Origin: Kribbella antibiotica
GTDB lineage: Bacteria; Actinomycetota; Actinomycetes; Propionibacteriales; Kribbellaceae
Assembly: GCF_004349055.1 (NCBI RefSeq)
Contig: NZ_SMKX01000009.1
Span: forward strand, 46,936-110,935
DNA length: 64,000 bases
Direction of reading: 5' to 3'
Positions 16,757 to 25,101 of this stretch are shown piece after piece. The position numbers were made by a program, and so were the translations under genes. The notes under the pieces are model-generated. The model was not told the DNA's origin and searched no databases. It saw only the letters and a list, made by a program, of their open reading frames with translations. The first letter of the stretch is position 1. Every line of letters starts with the position of its first letter.

Positions 16757-17140
16757 CTAGCCTTCATCCTCGCCGTTTGATGGGCCGCGCGGATCGTGTC
16801 CGTACGCCTTAGTGATTTGCTCGAAGACTCCTTCGAGGATTGCTCTGTCTTTCTCCGAGATATTGCTGTATTTCGTGCGTAAGTAATAGTTAAAGGTCGG
16901 GAGTTCCTTATCGGGGACAAGGCCGGCGCAGACATAGAAGTCTGTAACGGGGATGTCGAGTACCTTTGCTATAGCAGCGAGGCTGTCGCTCCGAGGGGAC
17001 GAGATTCGCCCGGCTTCGATCCGCGTGATGGTCGCAGGGTCGATATCGGCTCGTCTGGCTACCTCTGTTGCTGTTAGGTGCAGCTCTTGGCGACGCTCTT
17101 TCATGCGTCTCGCGAGAGTTTGTGCGTGCAATTGATCCAT
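16757..17140 (-). CDS. XRE-family repressor, 127 aa
   Basis: A helix-turn-helix domain occupies residues 8-65: 'R-M-K-E-R-R-Q-E-L-H-L-T-A-T-E-V-A-R-R-A' with recognition helix 'D-P-A-T-I-T-R-I-E-A-G-R-I'. The C-terminal part is an uncharacterised interaction region. It lies 44 nt upstream of the ImmA gene on the same strand, the standard ImmR-ImmA order, so it is probably the master repressor of integrase/excision functions. The A+T-rich stretch 17141-17278 upstream likely holds its promoter. Confidence 0.85.
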   Translation of the reverse strand: MDQLHAQTLARRMKERRQELHLTATEVARRADIDPATITRIEAGRISSPRSDSLAAIAKVLDIPVTDFYVCAGLVPDKELPTFNYYLRTKYSNISEKDRAILEGVFEQITKAYGHDPRGPSNGEDEG

Positions 17141-17278
17141 ATAGGCTCACCTTCCTTAATTGTTTCCAAGTTCTATTATCCGCCGAATGATGAATCAATT
17201 CAATGGCATTCGATGTTTCCGCAACGATGGTTGATCAATAGAGGCAATCCTCTCCTTATTTCTATTTCTGGGATTGAT

Positions 17279-17318
17279 GGGTGGGAGGCGGGCGCATCAG
17301 CGCTCTCGCCTCCCACCC
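17279..17318 (-). terminator. Strong hairpin downstream of the 168-aa gene
   Basis: The 12-bp perfect arms GGGTGGGAGGCG (17279-17290) and CGCCTCCCACCC (17307-17318) enclose a loop that itself contains a GCGC-ATCA-GCGC hairpin. It lies 56 nt beyond the stop of the minus-strand gene at 17375 and before the promoter region of the XRE gene. A clear T-run is absent, so termination is inferred from the stem strength and position. Confidence 0.6.
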
Positions 17319-17374
17319 GTAGGTGGTGTCCCGCTCAACCTGTCAGGGGAGTGGGACGGTGGTTACCGAGGAGC

Positions 17375-17881
17375 TCAGCTCTTCGTAGTGGACGCCCGTC
17401 GCCGGGTCGTCTTCTTGGCTTCCGGATCGGCCGACTGCTCGGTTGCCTCGTCGTCGGACGAAGCAACGTCGCTGGCGGGGTCGTCCGATGCGGCATCGGC
17501 TTCCATGGTGGAAACCTCAGCTGCCAATTCGGCCGCCTGTTCGCCCAGACTGATTGCCGCCTCTAGCTGCTCAATGCTGGCACCCTCCTCTGTGGTGGGC
17601 GCAGCATCCGGTGTAACGGCGTCGAGCAGCGAAGAGATCGCAAGCACCTGCGCTTCGGCTTCGCGCTTGATCCGTTCGGATCGGGCGGAGACCTTGGTTT
17701 GGAACTTCGGATCGGTTCGCCTGGACTCGATCAGGAGCTTTGCGCCCCTGACGAGTGCTACCTGCAACGGAATGTCGTCGATCTCAGTGACGGCACTCAG
17801 TTGAGCGTGGATTGGGTGTTGGAGTTTCACCCCGATCGTCTTGTAGCTCTGCGGCCTGGTCGGGTTTTCTTCCTCGCTCAT
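17375..17881 (-). CDS. Hypothetical protein with acidic/basic low-complexity tail, 168 aa
   Basis: ATG at 17881 preceded by GAGGAGAACTCGCT, a good ribosome site. Residues 12-75 form a compact, probably DNA- or protein-binding region ('Y-K-T-I-G-V-K-L-Q-H-P-I-H-A-Q-L'), reminiscent of small plasmid partition or ribbon-helix-helix proteins. The C-terminal half is Ala/Glu/Asp-rich and ends in the basic 'K-K-T-T-R-R-R-A-S-T-T-K-S'. No domain can be named with confidence. Its divergent location opposite the 18,044 gene suggests a control role. Confidence 0.65.
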   Translation of the reverse strand: MSEEENPTRPQSYKTIGVKLQHPIHAQLSAVTEIDDIPLQVALVRGAKLLIESRRTDPKFQTKVSARSERIKREAEAQVLAISSLLDAVTPDAAPTTEEGASIEQLEAAISLGEQAAELAAEVSTMEADAASDDPASDVASSDDEATEQSADPEAKKTTRRRASTTKS

Positions 17882-18043
17882 AGCGAGTTCTCCTCGGTGT
17901 TGGTGCAGCCGGCCACCCCTGTCTGGGGTGACGGAACGGCTGCACGGCACCGATGAAGCTCGGGGGTCGTCTATACGGGCAGTCATGCTTGATATGTAAT
18001 CGTTTACGACATCTGCCAAAATATGAAATAATTGACAACATAT

Positions 18044-18356
18044 ATGAATGACGTATCCTCATCCCCAAGCACCGACGAAGTAATGACAAACCTGAGCGCC
18101 CGCGACGTAGCCGCCCTGTACCTCGGGCACCGCCAGCTATTTGAGAACCTGCAGGCGTTTCAGTTGTCGGGCAAGCGGGTTCCTGGCGGCGCGGATTGAG
18201 ATTGCGTCGCTGACGCTTAGTGTCACCGAACATGCACTGGAAAAACTTGCAATGCGTGATCCTCAGAAGGCTGCTGACATACTCTCCTACCTCCAGTTCG
18301 CCCCACATAGCGTGGATCGTATTCGCGAACGGCTGCAAGAAGCGCTGCACGCGTAG
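18044..18356 (+). pseudogene. Small hypothetical gene broken by one-base frameshift
   Basis: An ATG at 18044 opens 51 codons (M-N-D-V-S-S-S-P...) ending at TGA 18197-18199. From about 18180 the +1 frame carries a second open stretch (F-L-A-A-R-I-E-I-A-S...) ending at 18356. Dropping one G of the GGG at 18178-18180 would join them into a 103-residue protein reading '...L-S-G-K-R-F-L-A-A-R-I-E...'. The total length (313 nt) is 3n+1. Its C-terminal 'R-D-P-Q-K-A-A-D-I-L' resembles 'R-D-P-E-K-G-K-I-L' in the 19,357 gene, so the two may be paralogues. Sequencing error or true inactivation cannot be separated here. Confidence 0.55.
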
Positions 18357-18430
18357 CGTCTGTAAGGAAGTTCAGCTGAACGCCGGTGGTTGCCATTGTA
18401 ATCAGCTCACGCTTGATGCAACCTGTCACC

Positions 18431-18459
18431 TGTTGCATAATGAAGGCAATATGGCAACA
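18431..18459. promoter_or_regulatory. Inverted repeat around a -10-like element and start codon
   Basis: TGTTGC (18431-18436) and GCAACA (18454-18459) form an inverted repeat that brackets CATAAT (18436-18441, -10-like) and the ATG at 18451. There is no clear Shine-Dalgarno sequence, so the transcript may have a very short leader and be controlled by a protein bound here. Confidence 0.35.
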
Positions 18460-19299
18460 TCTGCAAAATCTTTAGACCCGCTTGACGACTATCTGTCGCC
18501 GCAGTTTGAGGTCTATCGCGAGGGCTTCGGAGATAGTGCCCGCGTGAGTGACATCAACATCGCTGTTCGGCGCTATCTTCTACAAGATGCTCCTAGGGAG
18601 TTAGCGGCTGATGTCGTCGCGGCATTGCTCGCTGATGCGCCAGTAAATGAAGGCATCTCGGAGCTCCAAGCGGATGAAGTCTTGACCTCGTACGAGCCGT
18701 GGGAGATTGCCTGGCAGTTCCACCGAGCCGCAGTCTTCGCCTGTCCGACCCTCGATGCGCTGATCGGCCGCCTGCGGGTATGGTCGTACATCGATGACCA
18801 ACTCGACGCTGGACTTTGGTTAACCCACCACGGCTCGACACAGGCGCTTAACGAGATGTGTCAACGCATCGGTGTGTCGCCAGACCGGAGCCGTGATCGT
18901 CTCACGGATGATGATGACGTCTCGGACACGGCCGATCTTCTTGTGAGTCACTGTCTGCCTCAAGAGCTTCTTGTGGTGTGGCGCGAGGCCACCTCGCCCA
19001 CCGATGCTGATCTGACCGATGCCGAGTGGGAGATCCTTCAGCCTTTTGTTCCACTCCCGCCGTCGGGGCGAGTTGTTCCACAGTTCTCGAAGGCTGCACG
19101 GCGCGCACTAAGTGGCATCTTCTACCGTCACTTGCACGAGACCAGTTGGGGGCAGATTCCCGCACGATACGGCACGAGGGAGAATCTCTACCAACGCCAT
19201 GTCAACTACCGGAAAGCGGGAAGATTCGAGCAGATGTCTCAAGCCGTCGAGGATGATCCGGCCGGCAAGCGGCTACGGCGATGGCTGAAAGCGATGTGA
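18451..19299 (+). CDS. Unknown domain fused to a DUF4096 transposase-type domain, 282 aa
   Basis: Residues about 188-265 match the N-terminal helix-turn-helix domain (DUF4096) of IS5/IS4-type transposases: 'L-T-D-A-E-W-E-I-L-Q-P-F-V-P-L' and 'I-F-Y-R-H-L-H-E-T-S-W-G-Q-I-P'. No DDE catalytic domain follows; the protein stops 17 residues later. The first 185 residues are an unrecognised, largely helical domain ('W-E-I-A-W-Q-F-H-R-A-A-V-F'). This looks like a domesticated DNA-binding domain, not an insertion sequence, since no terminal repeats were seen. Confidence 0.7.
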   Translation: MATSAKSLDPLDDYLSPQFEVYREGFGDSARVSDINIAVRRYLLQDAPRELAADVVAALLADAPVNEGISELQADEVLTSYEPWEIAWQFHRAAVFACPTLDALIGRLRVWSYIDDQLDAGLWLTHHGSTQALNEMCQRIGVSPDRSRDRLTDDDDVSDTADLLVSHCLPQELLVVWREATSPTDADLTDAEWEILQPFVPLPPSGRVVPQFSKAARRALSGIFYRHLHETSWGQIPARYGTRENLYQRHVNYRKAGRFEQMSQAVEDDPAGKRLRRWLKAM

Positions 19300-19328
19300 T
19301 CGAGGAGCCAGCCTTAGTATTTACAGTC

Positions 19329-19345
19329 GTCTCATCATTTGAGAC
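19329..19345. promoter_or_regulatory. Operator-like palindrome GTCTCA-N5-TGAGAC
   Basis: A perfect 6-bp inverted repeat with a 5-bp spacer lies 12 bp upstream of the ATG at 19357, replacing a ribosome-binding site. The position suggests an operator or a leaderless promoter region. No regulator can be assigned. Confidence 0.4.
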
Positions 19346-19356
19346 AATGTGGGTAT

Positions 19357-19686
19357 ATGAAAGATTCTCACGCAAACTCAATCGACGTGGATGATCTACT
19401 CGATGCACTGAATCCGGTCTACATTGCATCGGTCTACTTTGGATGCATCGCCACTATCCGGCAACGTGAAGTCATCCGGCTGTTGAGTGAAAAACCGCAC
19501 GAAGAAATCGAGCGTCGCGCGGCGAAGGCTGACCGGTACAAGGAACTGTTTGATCCGGCGTTGGTGCGCCTTGTTCAACGTGACCCGGAAAAGGGTAAGA
19601 TCCTCGCTCAGCAAATGAGTGAATGGATGGCTGACGAGCCTTCTATCACTGAAGAAGCTGAGGCGGTCATAAGGGACGCTTCCTAG
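19357..19686 (+). CDS. Hypothetical protein, 109 aa
   Basis: ATG at 19357 (an upstream in-frame TTG at 19339 lies in the palindrome). A helical, charged protein with 'V-R-L-L-S-E-K-P-H-E-E-I-E-R-R-A-A-K-A' and 'Q-R-D-P-E-K-G-K-I-L-A-Q-Q-M'. No recognised domain. The 'R-D-P-x-K' block is shared with the frameshifted gene at 18,044-18,356, suggesting a small duplicated family on this element. Confidence 0.65.
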   Translation: MKDSHANSIDVDDLLDALNPVYIASVYFGCIATIRQREVIRLLSEKPHEEIERRAAKADRYKELFDPALVRLVQRDPEKGKILAQQMSEWMADEPSITEEAEAVIRDAS

Positions 19687-19750
19687 CCTCGCAGCACGTC
19701 CGCGCAACGCGCACTCTCTATCTAATTATCAATGTGCAACCTGGGTAATC

Positions 19751-20572
19751 TCAGATCCGGCCGTTGAACACCCACACCCCGTCGGGGTGATCCGCGAAGC
19801 GGACATCACCGCTGGTCTCCATCTCGTGGACCATGTGCCCGTAGTCCGGTCGGACGATGTCGCGCATCCACTCGGGCAAGGCCTCTAGCTCGTGCTCGCC
19901 GTTCATGCCGTTGAACACGTGTTCGGCATACGCTTCGCGGTCCTCGAACTCGCCGTCGTAGGCATCCTTGAACCGCTCTAGGGTGTAGATGTCGTGGTCG
20001 TCGTTGATCTCTGCCCAGGCGGCGAACGCCATGCCGTGCTCGTGGATGCCTCGGCCAAGGGCGCAGACGATGTCCAGCGATTCGTACTCCGACAAGACGA
20101 CCTCGCCGAAGCCTTCCTGGCTGGTGATTGCCCACTCTTCGGCTGGTTCCTTTGTGAAGTGGGTGTGCAGGGATCGGGCGAGGATCTTCTTGATGTCCGC
20201 ATGGATGTCATCGAGATCTTGGCTCGCGTCGATCCAGTCGCCGATGTCGTGACCTTCGGTGTAGTCGATGACCGACCGGACATAGATCCGTGGGCGGATG
20301 CGCTTCTCGGCTTCGCCCTCTTCGGGTTTGCCGGCCGCGAGAGCGTCCCGGCGATCCTTGAGCATCTGTTCGTGCTCGATTAGTCCTTGGGCGTCTTCTT
20401 CGTTGAGTCCGTAGCTGACGTAGCGCTCCAGCTTCTCGCGGCTGGCCCGTCGCTCCTCGGCTGCGGCCGTGCGAGCTGCTTCGATCTCGGCCTGCCTTTC
20501 TGGGTCATCGGTGCCGTAACTGTTGGCGCCTTGCTGTTCTGGGTTTGGTGGTGCGGGGAAGTCTTCACGCAT
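19751..20572 (-). CDS. ardA: ArdA-like antirestriction protein, 273 aa
   Basis: ArdA proteins mimic B-form DNA and block type I restriction enzymes when conjugative elements enter a host. The C-terminal two thirds carry the family pattern 'R-I-Y-V-R-S-V-I-D-Y', 'D-I-G-D-W-I-D-A-S-Q-D-L-D-D-I', 'E-E-W-A-I', 'E-G-F-G-E-V-V-L-S-E-Y-E-S-L' and 'Y-A-E-H-V-F-N', and the whole chain is strongly acidic. A charged helical extension of about 95 residues at the N-terminus is unusual. ATG at 20572 follows AAAGGAGGTGAGC; a GTG two codons earlier overlaps that site. Confidence 0.85.
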   Translation of the reverse strand: MREDFPAPPNPEQQGANSYGTDDPERQAEIEAARTAAAEERRASREKLERYVSYGLNEEDAQGLIEHEQMLKDRRDALAAGKPEEGEAEKRIRPRIYVRSVIDYTEGHDIGDWIDASQDLDDIHADIKKILARSLHTHFTKEPAEEWAITSQEGFGEVVLSEYESLDIVCALGRGIHEHGMAFAAWAEINDDHDIYTLERFKDAYDGEFEDREAYAEHVFNGMNGEHELEALPEWMRDIVRPDYGHMVHEMETSGDVRFADHPDGVWVFNGRI

Positions 20573-20619
20573 GCTCACCTCCTTTCGGTGTTAGTGGTTG
20601 GTTCGGCGGAGAGCGACCG

Positions 20620-21636
20620 TCATGCGGCTGTGCTCTCCGGGGATGCTCGGAAGGGTCTGGCGGCAGCGATACGACTGTCCGCTAGTTCTGCGAACTCAGG
20701 ATTGAGCTCGACACCCAGCCAATCCCGGCCGTGCCTCTCGGCACTCACGGCAGTTGTGCCAGCGCCCATAAACGGATCGAGCACGATAGCCGGTTCGCTC
20801 GGCGCCTGACAGAGACAGGTCGCCAGTAGCGCCCCGCGGATAGCGGTAGCGCCGAGACGCCTCGTCACCCGGCAATGCGGCTTGAAGCAGTTCGAGCATC
20901 GCGCCTCGGGGCTGCCGGCAAGGATGGCGCGTTCAGCTAGACGCTCGGGAAAGGTGGCGAAGTGCGCACCTCGGTAGCTGCTGGTCGGCAGTTGCCAGAC
21001 ATCCCCGGGGTTCTTCCCGAGCGGGTGCCCAACGATGCCGCGCTGTTTGAGCGAGACCAGCCCGCGGATGTTGTCGGTCGAGCGAGCCCGCCACTGCTGA
21101 GGGATCGAGTCCTTGGCGGATGCCTGCGGGGTCGTCGGCTTGCTCGTGTGTGGAACTCGGATGGCGTCAAGATCGAAGAAGTAGCTGCGCTGTTTGGTGA
21201 GCAAGAAGACGACTTCGTAGGTGGTGGTCAACCTGTCCGGCACGCTGGACGGCATGGGGTTGGTCTTGCTCCAGATGATCTGGTTACGTACCAACCAGCC
21301 GTCTGCCGCGAGCGCTGCTGACAGTCGCGCCGGCCCCAGAAGGAGGCTTTTCCTCGGTGAGCCTTCCTTATCGTGGATCGAGTATCGATCCGCAACGTTC
21401 AGCCAGAACGTCCCAGTCGGGGTGAGGACTCGTCCGACTTCGGCGGCGACCGCGGTGAGGTTGCTGACCCACTCGTGGATGTTGGCCTCTTGCCCCAGCT
21501 GGCCACCAACGCCGTAGTTTCTTAGCTGGTAGTACGGAGGCGAAGTCAGGACCATGTCAACGGACTCGCTAGGGAGTTGGTGCAGTCGGTCCAGAGCGTC
21601 ACCCACGAGAATCTTGTTTCGGGGTGGCTGGGTCAT
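20620..21636 (-). CDS. DNA methyltransferase, amino-methylating (beta type), 338 aa
   Basis: Transfers methyl from SAM to an exocyclic amino group of adenine or cytosine. The catalytic motif IV is S-P-P-Y (32-35), and the SAM motif is D-P-F-M-G-A-G-T-T at residues 287-295, placed after the catalytic motif (beta order). A zinc-like Cys cluster 'C-S-N-C-F-K-P-H-C' occurs near 248. No restriction endonuclease is adjacent, so it is an orphan enzyme, probably protecting the element along with ArdA. It overlaps the next gene by 4 nt. Confidence 0.9.
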   Translation of the reverse strand: MTQPPRNKILVGDALDRLHQLPSESVDMVLTSPPYYQLRNYGVGGQLGQEANIHEWVSNLTAVAAEVGRVLTPTGTFWLNVADRYSIHDKEGSPRKSLLLGPARLSAALAADGWLVRNQIIWSKTNPMPSSVPDRLTTTYEVVFLLTKQRSYFFDLDAIRVPHTSKPTTPQASAKDSIPQQWRARSTDNIRGLVSLKQRGIVGHPLGKNPGDVWQLPTSSYRGAHFATFPERLAERAILAGSPEARCSNCFKPHCRVTRRLGATAIRGALLATCLCQAPSEPAIVLDPFMGAGTTAVSAERHGRDWLGVELNPEFAELADSRIAAARPFRASPESTAA

Positions 21637-22589
21637 GCTGCACCCCCGATCACCACTCCGACGAACTGTTCCTTGGTGACGACGCGGAACAGGCTCTGGT
21701 CGAGACGAGCGCTGCGGATAGCCGCTGACAGCTTGTCGGCCCGCATCTGGTTCGGGACTACCCAGAGGATGCGGGGGAAGACGTTGTGGGCGTCTTGTTC
21801 GATGCCGCTACGCCGGTAGTCCTCGTAGAGTTGACACTTGCGGACGACTGTCGGCGGATGCTCACTGCCGAGGTCGACCTCGAGGAACCAATGGTCTTCG
21901 TACTCGCCCTGGGCGGTCACGACGGCCAGGTCAGGGCGGATAAGCCGTCGGACGCCGCCTGGTCCAGCGAAGTATCGCCAGCTTCCAGGTTCGACCTGGA
22001 CGGTGACGAGTTCGAGATCATTTGTTCGTGAGGCTCGGACCAGGGCTATATGGGCATCGGCGATGGCAAGCGTGTGTTCAAGGAGACGGACAGAGGGCTC
22101 ACGCTGACGCCGACGAGTCCCGTTGCCAAGGTCGATCTGCAGGAGCCGATCACCGGCAGGAGCGAGTTGCCAGACGTAGCTGCTCGATCCAGCGTCGACG
22201 CCACCGACACGGCGATCTAGGTGAGAGATCAGCTGGAGTCCATCGAGTCGCTTCAGAACTCGGTTAGTGCTCCGGGTGGCGGCCAGCGCCGAGCCGTGCC
22301 CAGTGAAGTGCAGTTGCTCGATGTGTTTTGAGGTGAGCAGTCGATGAGTCGAGATCGATTTCAAGATTTCGAGATCACGAGCACTGATGCTGTTCCGGAG
22401 ACTGGCGAGAACACGTCGGCCGGTTCGCTTGTTGGGGTGGTGGGCGGGTAGGAGATCACTAGAAGTGGATGAACTATTCCCGACCACTAATGAGCGGTTC
22501 GTCGGCTCTGACCTGCGAGGATCTGGCTGGCTCGTTGAGGCGATCGGACGTGCGATCGGACGGTCTGTTCCTTCCTGAGGCACGCTCAT
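21633..22589 (-). CDS. Replication-relaxation family protein, 318 aa
   Basis: A winged-helix protein of the replication-relaxation family found on actinobacterial and firmicute mobile elements. The HTH region is 'D-L-E-I-L-K-S-I-S-T-H-R-L-L-T-S-K-H-I', followed by 'R-V-L-K-R-L-D-G-L-Q-L-I'. The conserved 'P-D-L-A-V-V' and 'W-F-L-E-V-D-L-G-S-E' (nuclease-like strand with acidic residues) are present. It overlaps the neighbouring ATPase gene by 4 nt, which ties it to DNA processing for transfer or replication. The exact activity is not established. Confidence 0.82.
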   Translation of the reverse strand: MSVPQEGTDRPIARPIASTSQPDPRRSEPTNRSLVVGNSSSTSSDLLPAHHPNKRTGRRVLASLRNSISARDLEILKSISTHRLLTSKHIEQLHFTGHGSALAATRSTNRVLKRLDGLQLISHLDRRVGGVDAGSSSYVWQLAPAGDRLLQIDLGNGTRRRQREPSVRLLEHTLAIADAHIALVRASRTNDLELVTVQVEPGSWRYFAGPGGVRRLIRPDLAVVTAQGEYEDHWFLEVDLGSEHPPTVVRKCQLYEDYRRSGIEQDAHNVFPRILWVVPNQMRADKLSAAIRSARLDQSLFRVVTKEQFVGVVIGGAA

Positions 22590-24739
22590 GCTGGCCTCCT
22601 TCTGCGACCACTTTGGCCGGTTGCCGTTGCCGGATCAGACCCGTTCTGAGCGAGTTCGGCAAAGTCTTGCTCGACTTCATCAAGGGTCCGCCCGTACCGC
22701 CTGCGGCTCCGCTCGATGAGCATGGCCGGGTCGGTGGTGGCCGGCGGCAGCGGGAGCGTGCGTCCCGCTGCGTACGGCGTCACCTGGCCATCCTTGGTTG
22801 CGAGGCTGGCGTAGATGTTGAAGGCCGGAAGTGCGGTCAGATCGTCCGGGGTGATCTCGGGATGTCCTCGGCTGAGCAGGGTGGCGTCGTCATGGGCTAG
22901 CTGGAACAGCACGCGACTTCTGATGTTTCCGAGGAACCCAGCTTTTAGAGCTGGCGGCAGTTGGCCGCTGTACTGGTGAGCGAGAACAAACGCAGCACCC
23001 ATCCCACGAGCCTGCGCCAGTGCGTCGCCGAGATCACCGAAGGCGGAGATGTAGTCCTGGACTTCATCGATGACGGCGAGGACTGGAGGCCGTTGGTTCT
23101 GCGGTAGGGCGACTCGCCGTTGAACGGCGTGCCAGAGCTCGGCGACGACCAGCGATCCGGTCAGACGTGAGGCTTCGGCTCCGATGATCTGTTTCCGCAG
23201 CGGCACGAGCAGGATCTTCTTCTGCGCCAGGATTTCGTCCATGGTGATCCGTGGCTTGCGTTGCCCGATGACAGCTCGGAGACCGGGGTTAATGAGCAGC
23301 GGGCGTAGCTTGTTCTGAAGGGGTGCGATGACGTTGGCGCGGTTTTCGTCGGACATCGCGTCGTACCACTCCCAGAAGGGGCCGAGCGCGATCGGATCGG
23401 CTGCAGCGACGCGCTGCACGATCGAGCGCCGGAACCCGGTATTGGTGAGCAGGAGCTGCAGCATTGGCAGGCTGGCGTCACCACGCCGGGCCAGCGTCAG
23501 GAGCGCCGAGTACAAGATGTCTTGGCTGCGTACTCCGAGCGAGTCGCCGTAGAGGCCGCGGAAGACGCTGACCAACCCTTCTACCCGACTCTCCGGTGTC
23601 CCGGAGCCAGCCAGCGTGTTCAGCCCAAGGGGCGCCTCGTCGTTGGGGTCCAACACCACAATGTCGTCCCAGCGATGCGCCGGGGTACGGGCGAGGACAT
23701 CCAGGACAACGTCCCCTTTTGGTTCTATGAGAACGATTCCGTTGCCGAGGGCAATGTTTTGCACGATGAGGTTCGTGAGTAGAGTGCTCTTCCCAGTGCC
23801 GTTCGGCCCGAGCGCCCAGGTGTGCCGAAGTGATGCTTGGATATCCAGCCCGATAGCCCGTGTGTGTCCCGGGGCAGTCGCCTCGGCAACGACGAGATCG
23901 GGTTTTGTCGACAGCAGGTCAGACGGTGGAAGCAGCCGCGGATGGATGCTCGGCACGCCCGGGAGGTCGGACTCCCCAATAGGCCAGGCGATCAGGCCGA
24001 GGAGTTCGGGGCTGTTGAGTGCCATCGGCCACCACCACGGACTCGATGCGGCGTTGAGCTTGCGTGCTCGCTCGGGAACGAGTCGTAGGTGAACGCCCGG
24101 TGCGTCGAGGGTCCGGGCAGCGGTGAGGAGTCCTGCCATCAGGGAGCGGCGACGCTGGGTTGTTGCCGCGTTGACGCCGAAGCGGATCACGCAGTCGAAG
24201 CCAGATTCGCTCTCCTTGGTGCGCTGGGCGTTGCGACCTTCGCTATCCGACCGGGTGGCCGGCGTAGCGCCGAAGATCCCAGGTGTGCTGTGTCCGTGCG
24301 TCGTCGATACGACACGAGCGGCCTTACGTGGCCCGAGCACTATCTGAATCACGGCATGCTCGGTGTCGAAGACGCGATGCAGAGCAGCCAGAAGAGCGCG
24401 AGTCGACGGTTCCGGATCGTCGGTGCGAAGCGCCCGTTTACGGCTGCTGATCCGAAGTACAGCAGCATGACCGACGGCAGGTCGATACACGTCGTTCGTC
24501 GTGATCTGCGTACCGCGGATGGTCTGCTTCACCATGGCGGTCACGGAGCTTTCGGCCCGGCGTGGAACGCCGAGTAGATATTGCGTTGTCAAGCAGGATC
24601 GAACCTCCAGGATCAACCGCGGGTTGCGAGGATCACCGCTCCACAGGTGAAGGAGCTCGAGGACTGTGCCTGGGGCGACTGGTCGCTGGAAGTGGAGCTG
24701 CATCCAGATAAGTTCGTCAAGGTGCTGGCCTCTACTCAT
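22586..24739 (-). CDS. Conjugative-type ATPase (TraG/VirD4/HerA-like), 717 aa
   Basis: A DNA-pumping or coupling ATPase. Walker A is G-P-N-G-T-G-K-S-T at 311-319, Walker B is V-L-A-V-I-D-E-V at about 553-560, and the conserved 'L-A-H-Q-Y-S-G-Q-L' (about 587) is typical of T4SS coupling proteins. No membrane helices are evident at the N-terminus, unlike classical VirD4, so it may act with separate membrane proteins encoded downstream (25,102 and 26,099). The N-terminal 280 residues are unassigned. Confidence 0.85.
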   Translation of the reverse strand: MSRGQHLDELIWMQLHFQRPVAPGTVLELLHLWSGDPRNPRLILEVRSCLTTQYLLGVPRRAESSVTAMVKQTIRGTQITTNDVYRPAVGHAAVLRISSRKRALRTDDPEPSTRALLAALHRVFDTEHAVIQIVLGPRKAARVVSTTHGHSTPGIFGATPATRSDSEGRNAQRTKESESGFDCVIRFGVNAATTQRRRSLMAGLLTAARTLDAPGVHLRLVPERARKLNAASSPWWWPMALNSPELLGLIAWPIGESDLPGVPSIHPRLLPPSDLLSTKPDLVVAEATAPGHTRAIGLDIQASLRHTWALGPNGTGKSTLLTNLIVQNIALGNGIVLIEPKGDVVLDVLARTPAHRWDDIVVLDPNDEAPLGLNTLAGSGTPESRVEGLVSVFRGLYGDSLGVRSQDILYSALLTLARRGDASLPMLQLLLTNTGFRRSIVQRVAAADPIALGPFWEWYDAMSDENRANVIAPLQNKLRPLLINPGLRAVIGQRKPRITMDEILAQKKILLVPLRKQIIGAEASRLTGSLVVAELWHAVQRRVALPQNQRPPVLAVIDEVQDYISAFGDLGDALAQARGMGAAFVLAHQYSGQLPPALKAGFLGNIRSRVLFQLAHDDATLLSRGHPEITPDDLTALPAFNIYASLATKDGQVTPYAAGRTLPLPPATTDPAMLIERSRRRYGRTLDEVEQDFAELAQNGSDPATATGQSGRRRRPA

Positions 24740-24941
24740 CGGCAGCGCCTCGTGCTTCCGCAGTTGCCGGCGGAACCCCGCTGGCGTTCGCCTCTGCTTC
24801 GGCCTCGGCTTGAGCTAGGGCGAGCTCTGCAAGGGCTCGGCCGAGTTTCTGCATATCGGGTTTCTCGCGCCGGACGGCGCGCACTGAGATACGACGTTCA
24901 GGTCTGCGGGCCTTACTGCCTCGCTTCTGGTTCTTGTTCAT
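24732..24941 (-). CDS. Small basic/Ala-rich protein, 69 aa
   Basis: ATG at 24941 with AAAGGAGGGACAT upstream, a very strong ribosome site. The first half is highly basic ('K-R-G-S-K-A-R-R-P-E-R-R'). The second half is an Ala/Glu helix with no domain match. It overlaps the ATPase gene by 8 nt, so it is probably translated with it. It could be a nucleic-acid-binding accessory of the transfer apparatus. Confidence 0.65.
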   Translation of the reverse strand: MNKNQKRGSKARRPERRISVRAVRREKPDMQKLGRALAELALAQAEAEAEANASGVPPATAEARGAADE

Positions 24942-25101
24942 ATGTCCCTCCTTTCCGTAATGAATGCGTGCATTTCCTGTCTAGTTATAAATGCACGGAT
25001 TCATCACGGCAATGGACTTCGTGGATTCCACAACAACCGATCAGAACATGGGCTTATCTGGCGAAAACGGCGTTATTGCGCGCAGAATAGTGTTGTGGGT
25101 T

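Noticed and set aside
18451..19299. Insertion sequence
   Set aside because: Only the DNA-binding head of a transposase is present, with no DDE domain, terminal inverted repeats or target duplication seen.
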